Of a stretch of DNA of 9,008 bases, positions 7,038 through 9,008 are shown in pieces. The stretch is from positions 1-9,008 of the forward strand of contig DATBJU010000188.1 in NCBI GenBank assembly GCA_036556265.1. Reading direction: 5' to 3'. The DNA comes from JAUSIF01 sp036556265 (GTDB taxonomy: Bacteria > Pseudomonadota > Alphaproteobacteria > Rhizobiales > Xanthobacteraceae). Position 1 is the first letter of the stretch. Every line of letters begins with the position of its first letter. Both the position numbers and the translations under genes were made by a program. Under the pieces are notes generated by a model. The model worked only from the letters and a program-made list of their open reading frames with translations. It did no database searches and was not told where the DNA came from.

Positions 7038-7068
7038 AGGCGTGTTGGCCCGTCCACGGGAGTGTCCC

Positions 7069-7752
7069 ATGCGCTATTCGTCTCTCGCCGTTGCGGCCTC
7101 GCTTACTACGATCGCGCTGCTAATGCCGGCCACCGTCGAAGCGGCGGGGTGGTGCCTTGTGACTGGAGGGGGCTCCACGCTTTGCCGGTTCAGTACGTTT
7201 CAGCAATGCATGGCGAGCAGGGTCGTAAACGCCGACACCTGCATCGAGGATCTCACGACGCCTTCGAATGCGCGCACGAATGCGCCCGCGTCGCCGCGCA
7301 AGACGCCAACGCCGAAGGAGCAACCCACCAAGCAAGTTGCGCCCGCCAAGCCACCAAGCGCGCCAACTCGCGCTCCGCAGGCGGCGACTCCGCAGGACCC
7401 GGCGCAGAAGTTCGCGGCCGCGCGAGACTTGATTCTCAGTGGCAAATACGAAGCCGGTATTGCGGCGATGCAAGCGCTGGGCTTCGACCAGCATCCCGAC
7501 GTGGCTGCCTATGTCGGCCTCGCGCACAGCAAGCTCGGACGCTTCGCCGAGGCGACGTCATGGTACGACAAGGCGCTTGCCGGAAATCCAAAACACCTGC
7601 TGACCCTTTCCTATTACGGCATGTCGAGTGTCGAACAAGGCGACCTGCAGACGGCTCAGGACGCTCTGGAACGGATCAAGCAGCTGTGTGGCGGCACCGG
7701 CTGCAACGAATACATCGCCCTCGACGCGATGATTGCGAGCAGGAAGCGCTGA
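7069..7752 (+). CDS. Secreted DUF3551-like / TPR fusion protein
   Basis: A 227-residue exported protein in three parts. Residues 1-25 are a Sec signal peptide (MRYSSLAVAASLTTIALLM, likely cleaved at VEA/A). Residues 27-58 hold a compact Cys motif: GWC (C29), TLCRFSTFQQC (C39, C47) and C58. This resembles DUF3551, a short secreted family I know from Bradyrhizobium, in which the pattern is C...GG..NCGF.T..QC...G..C. Residues 62-112 are a Pro/Lys/Ala/Thr-rich disordered linker. Residues 114-206 fit two to three TPR helical hairpins (SGKYEAGIAAM; LGRFAEATSWYDKALAGNP; QGDLQTAQDALERI), followed by CGGTGC (C207, C212). It probably works in the periplasm or at the cell surface in protein contacts; the partner is unknown. 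The start is chosen at ATG 7069 because GGGAG lies 6 nt upstream and the signal peptide follows; a GTG at 7042 is in frame but lacks these. It starts 31 nt after the tRNA and converges with the Cys-repeat gene, 38 nt apart. Confidence 0.88.
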   Translation: MRYSSLAVAASLTTIALLMPATVEAAGWCLVTGGGSTLCRFSTFQQCMASRVVNADTCIEDLTTPSNARTNAPASPRKTPTPKEQPTKQVAPAKPPSAPTRAPQAATPQDPAQKFAAARDLILSGKYEAGIAAMQALGFDQHPDVAAYVGLAHSKLGRFAEATSWYDKALAGNPKHLLTLSYYGMSSVEQGDLQTAQDALERIKQLCGGTGCNEYIALDAMIASRKR

Positions 7753-7790
7753 CCCTCGGCGCGTCGGGTCGTCGGATCGTGTCAGTTGCG

Positions 7791-9008
7791 TCAGCGGGGC
7801 GTGGGAGCCGGCTTGGGGCTTCCGCCTTGCGAAGGCCCGCCGCCGCCGCGACGCCCGCCTCCGCCAATGCCGATTCCGATGTTGATGTCGAATCCGGGGA
7901 TGGCCTGCGGCGGGCTGTCCGCCACGCAGCGGTTGCCCTCGAGGTGGAACCCCTTCTGACAGACGATCGCCTTCGGCTTTGGCTTTGGCTTCGGCTTCGG
8001 CTTCGCCTTTGGTGCCACAGGCGGTGGGATGCCGCAGGTCTCGCGTGTGATCTGTTCCTTCGTGCAGCACGTCTTGCCGTCGTTGCTCGGGAACAAGCCG
8101 GTCGGACAGCCGCCGGGGGGCGGCGGTGGCGGTTGCGAGCCGCAGGTGCCGGCGGCGACAGCCTCCGGCGCGCAACACGTGCCAGCCACCTGGATCGAGG
8201 GGGGCTGACACGCCCCAGTCGCGGGCGGTGGGGCGCTGAATCCAGTCGCTGGCGCCCCCTCGCGACACACGCGATCTCGACAGAACATGCCGCTAGCGCA
8301 ATCACCGTCGAACGAGCACTCGTCCGCGGCCGGGAGCAATTCTTCGATACAGAACACCTTAAAGCCAACTCCGGGGACAGGGAGCACTACCCACCACAGA
8401 CACTTTGGGGGTCTCCCGGTCGCGGTCGGCGGTTGCACGTCCGGTGGTGGAGGTGGCGGGACACAGACGCCGCCGGTGTTCTCCCGACAGCAGGCCGAAA
8501 TCGTACCATCGTTGTACGGTGCATCGGTCGGCAGACAGGCGCCCGACGATCTCGGGTAGCAGACGTACGCTACATCGGCCTGACTACAGCATGTCGTGCC
8601 CACCCTATGGAAAAACGGGGGACAGATCTCGCCCTCTGGAGGCGGCGGCGGCACGCGGCAAGCGCCGGATTTCCTCAGCGCCTCGGAACAGCAGATCGTG
8701 TTGTTGGGACACGCGCCGGTCGTGGGCGGTGGCGTGCACAAGGTGGTGCCGGAGAAGCTTGAACAGCACAGCCCGCCGGCTTGCAGCTGACAAGTACTGG
8801 CGGACGGTGGCGGCGTCAGGGGCGGCGACACTGGCGGTGGCGACGGCGGCGGCGATGGGGCCGGCGGCGGGGGCGGTGACGCGCCGCAAGTGCCGGCGCT
8901 GATGCTCGCCTGCGTGCAGCACGACCAGACTCCGCTGGGTCGACACTCGTTCGTCGGGGGATCTGAGACGCAGATGATGGAGTTGAGGTTCCCCGGCCTG
9001 CAGTATTT
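7791..9008 (-). CDS. Cys/Pro-rich modular repeat protein, probably secreted (5' partial)
   Basis: The minus strand is open from the right edge to a TGA at 7791-7793, giving 405 visible residues; the start lies beyond 9008. I do not recognise a named family. The protein is a chain of short modules of the form C-x(5-13)-CC-x(7-10)-C joined by poly-Pro linkers (PPPPPP); six or seven copies are visible between 8034 and 8945. A different module, ECSFDGDC...FC...VC, sits in the middle (8265-8318) after a hydrophobic stretch (CLWWVVLPVPGVGFKVFC). Towards the end come a Lys-Pro tract (KPKPKPKPKPK), a last C-x(10)-C piece and a low-complexity tail (GFDINIGIGIGGGG, RRGGGG). So many paired Cys imply a disulfide-bonded extracytoplasmic protein, but the signal peptide is not seen. 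GTG at 8831 is only an internal codon: the frame continues upstream with the same Cys/Pro pattern. Role could be adhesion or envelope structure; this is inference. Confidence 0.82.
   Translation of the reverse strand, partial: KYCRPGNLNSIICVSDPPTNECRPSGVWSCCTQASISAGTCGASPPPPPAPSPPPSPPPVSPPLTPPPSASTCQLQAGGLCCSSFSGTTLCTPPPTTGACPNNTICCSEALRKSGACRVPPPPPEGEICPPFFHRVGTTCCSQADVAYVCYPRSSGACLPTDAPYNDGTISACCRENTGGVCVPPPPPPDVQPPTATGRPPKCLWWVVLPVPGVGFKVFCIEELLPAADECSFDGDCASGMFCRDRVCREGAPATGFSAPPPATGACQPPSIQVAGTCCAPEAVAAGTCGSQPPPPPPGGCPTGLFPSNDGKTCCTKEQITRETCGIPPPVAPKAKPKPKPKPKPKAIVCQKGFHLEGNRCVADSPPQAIPGFDINIGIGIGGGGRRGGGGPSQGGSPKPAPTPR
7972..8007. repeat. Hexanucleotide tandem repeat encoding the Lys-Pro tract
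   Basis: Six consecutive copies of a TTYGGC-type hexamer (the last is TTCGCC) encode alternating Lys and Pro on the minus strand. The copies differ at the third base, so the tract may expand or contract by whole Lys-Pro units without a frameshift. It probably forms a stiff, positively charged linker before the last Cys module. Confidence 0.8.
8034..8945 (-). repeat. Degenerate protein-level repeats: C-x(n)-CC-x(n)-C modules
   Basis: Inside the Cys-rich gene, modules recur with a double Cys in the centre, for example CRPSGVWSCC..GTC, CQLQAGGLCC..LC, CPNNTICC..GAC, CPPFFHRVGTTCC..VC, CLPTD..ACC..GVC, CQPPSIQVAGTCC..GTC and CPTGLFPSNDGKTCC..ETC. Each is 20-30 residues and followed by a Pro-rich spacer. 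The DNA copies are strongly diverged, so these are old duplications kept by selection on Cys spacing, not fresh tandem repeats. Confidence 0.8.

Noticed and set aside
7972..8007. CRISPR-like or mobile repeat
   Set aside because: The hexamer repeat is in frame and encodes a Lys-Pro tract; there are no spacers or flanking cas genes anywhere in the window.
6954..8762. Plus-strand open frame of 602 codons
   Set aside because: It begins inside the tRNA, runs out of frame through the DUF3551-TPR gene and antisense to the Cys-repeat gene, and its product is Arg/Ala-rich with no domain; a high-GC shadow.
8831..8831. GTG at 8831 as the start of the Cys-rich protein
   Set aside because: The frame stays open to the window edge and the upstream residues continue the same CC-module and poly-Pro pattern, so this is an internal Val codon.

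Overview
The window is GC-rich, densely coded DNA from an alphaproteobacterium, most likely a Bradyrhizobium-type member of the Rhizobiales. The host is inferred from three things. One is a DUF3551-like secreted Cys motif, which I know mainly from Bradyrhizobium and close relatives. Another is an intergenic palindrome with CCTCATCCTTCGA arms, a type I recall as common in those genomes. The third is codon and promoter style. No ribosomal or housekeeping gene is present to confirm it.

Left part (1-2343, minus strand): half of a carbohydrate-type ABC importer. A MalK/UgpC-type ATPase (1276-2343) is followed 37 nt later by a Tat-exported family 1 solute-binding protein (1238 to beyond the left edge). 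No permease is in the window; permeases would be expected beyond position 1.

Middle part (2584-6795, mostly plus strand): a catabolic-looking region. It begins, divergently from the transporter, with a canonical ACMSD-type amidohydrolase (2584-3570). A small minus-strand protein of unknown function (3641-3928) follows. Then comes a tight three-gene operon: amidohydrolase A (4125-5267), its paralogue amidohydrolase B (5264-6379, ATGA overlap) and a small Rieske [2Fe-2S] protein (6382-6795, 2 nt gap). The layout suggests uptake of an organic compound followed by C-C or C-N bond chemistry with a redox partner. The substrate cannot be read from the sequence. Paralogues A and B share an active-site pattern that differs from the canonical enzyme next door.

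Right part (6796-9008): a REP-like palindrome, a tRNA-Ser(CGA) gene with encoded CCA (6948-7037), then two secreted or surface-type genes that face each other. On the plus strand (7069-7752) is a signal peptide, DUF3551-like Cys motif, Pro-rich linker and TPR domain in one chain. On the minus strand (7791 to beyond the right edge) is a long Cys/Pro-rich protein built of repeated C-x(n)-CC-x(n)-C modules, with a Lys-Pro tract and a Gly-rich tail. Its N-terminus lies outside the window.

The best candidates for undescribed biology are the paired noncanonical amidohydrolases with their Rieske partner, and the Cys-repeat surface protein with its DUF3551-TPR neighbour.
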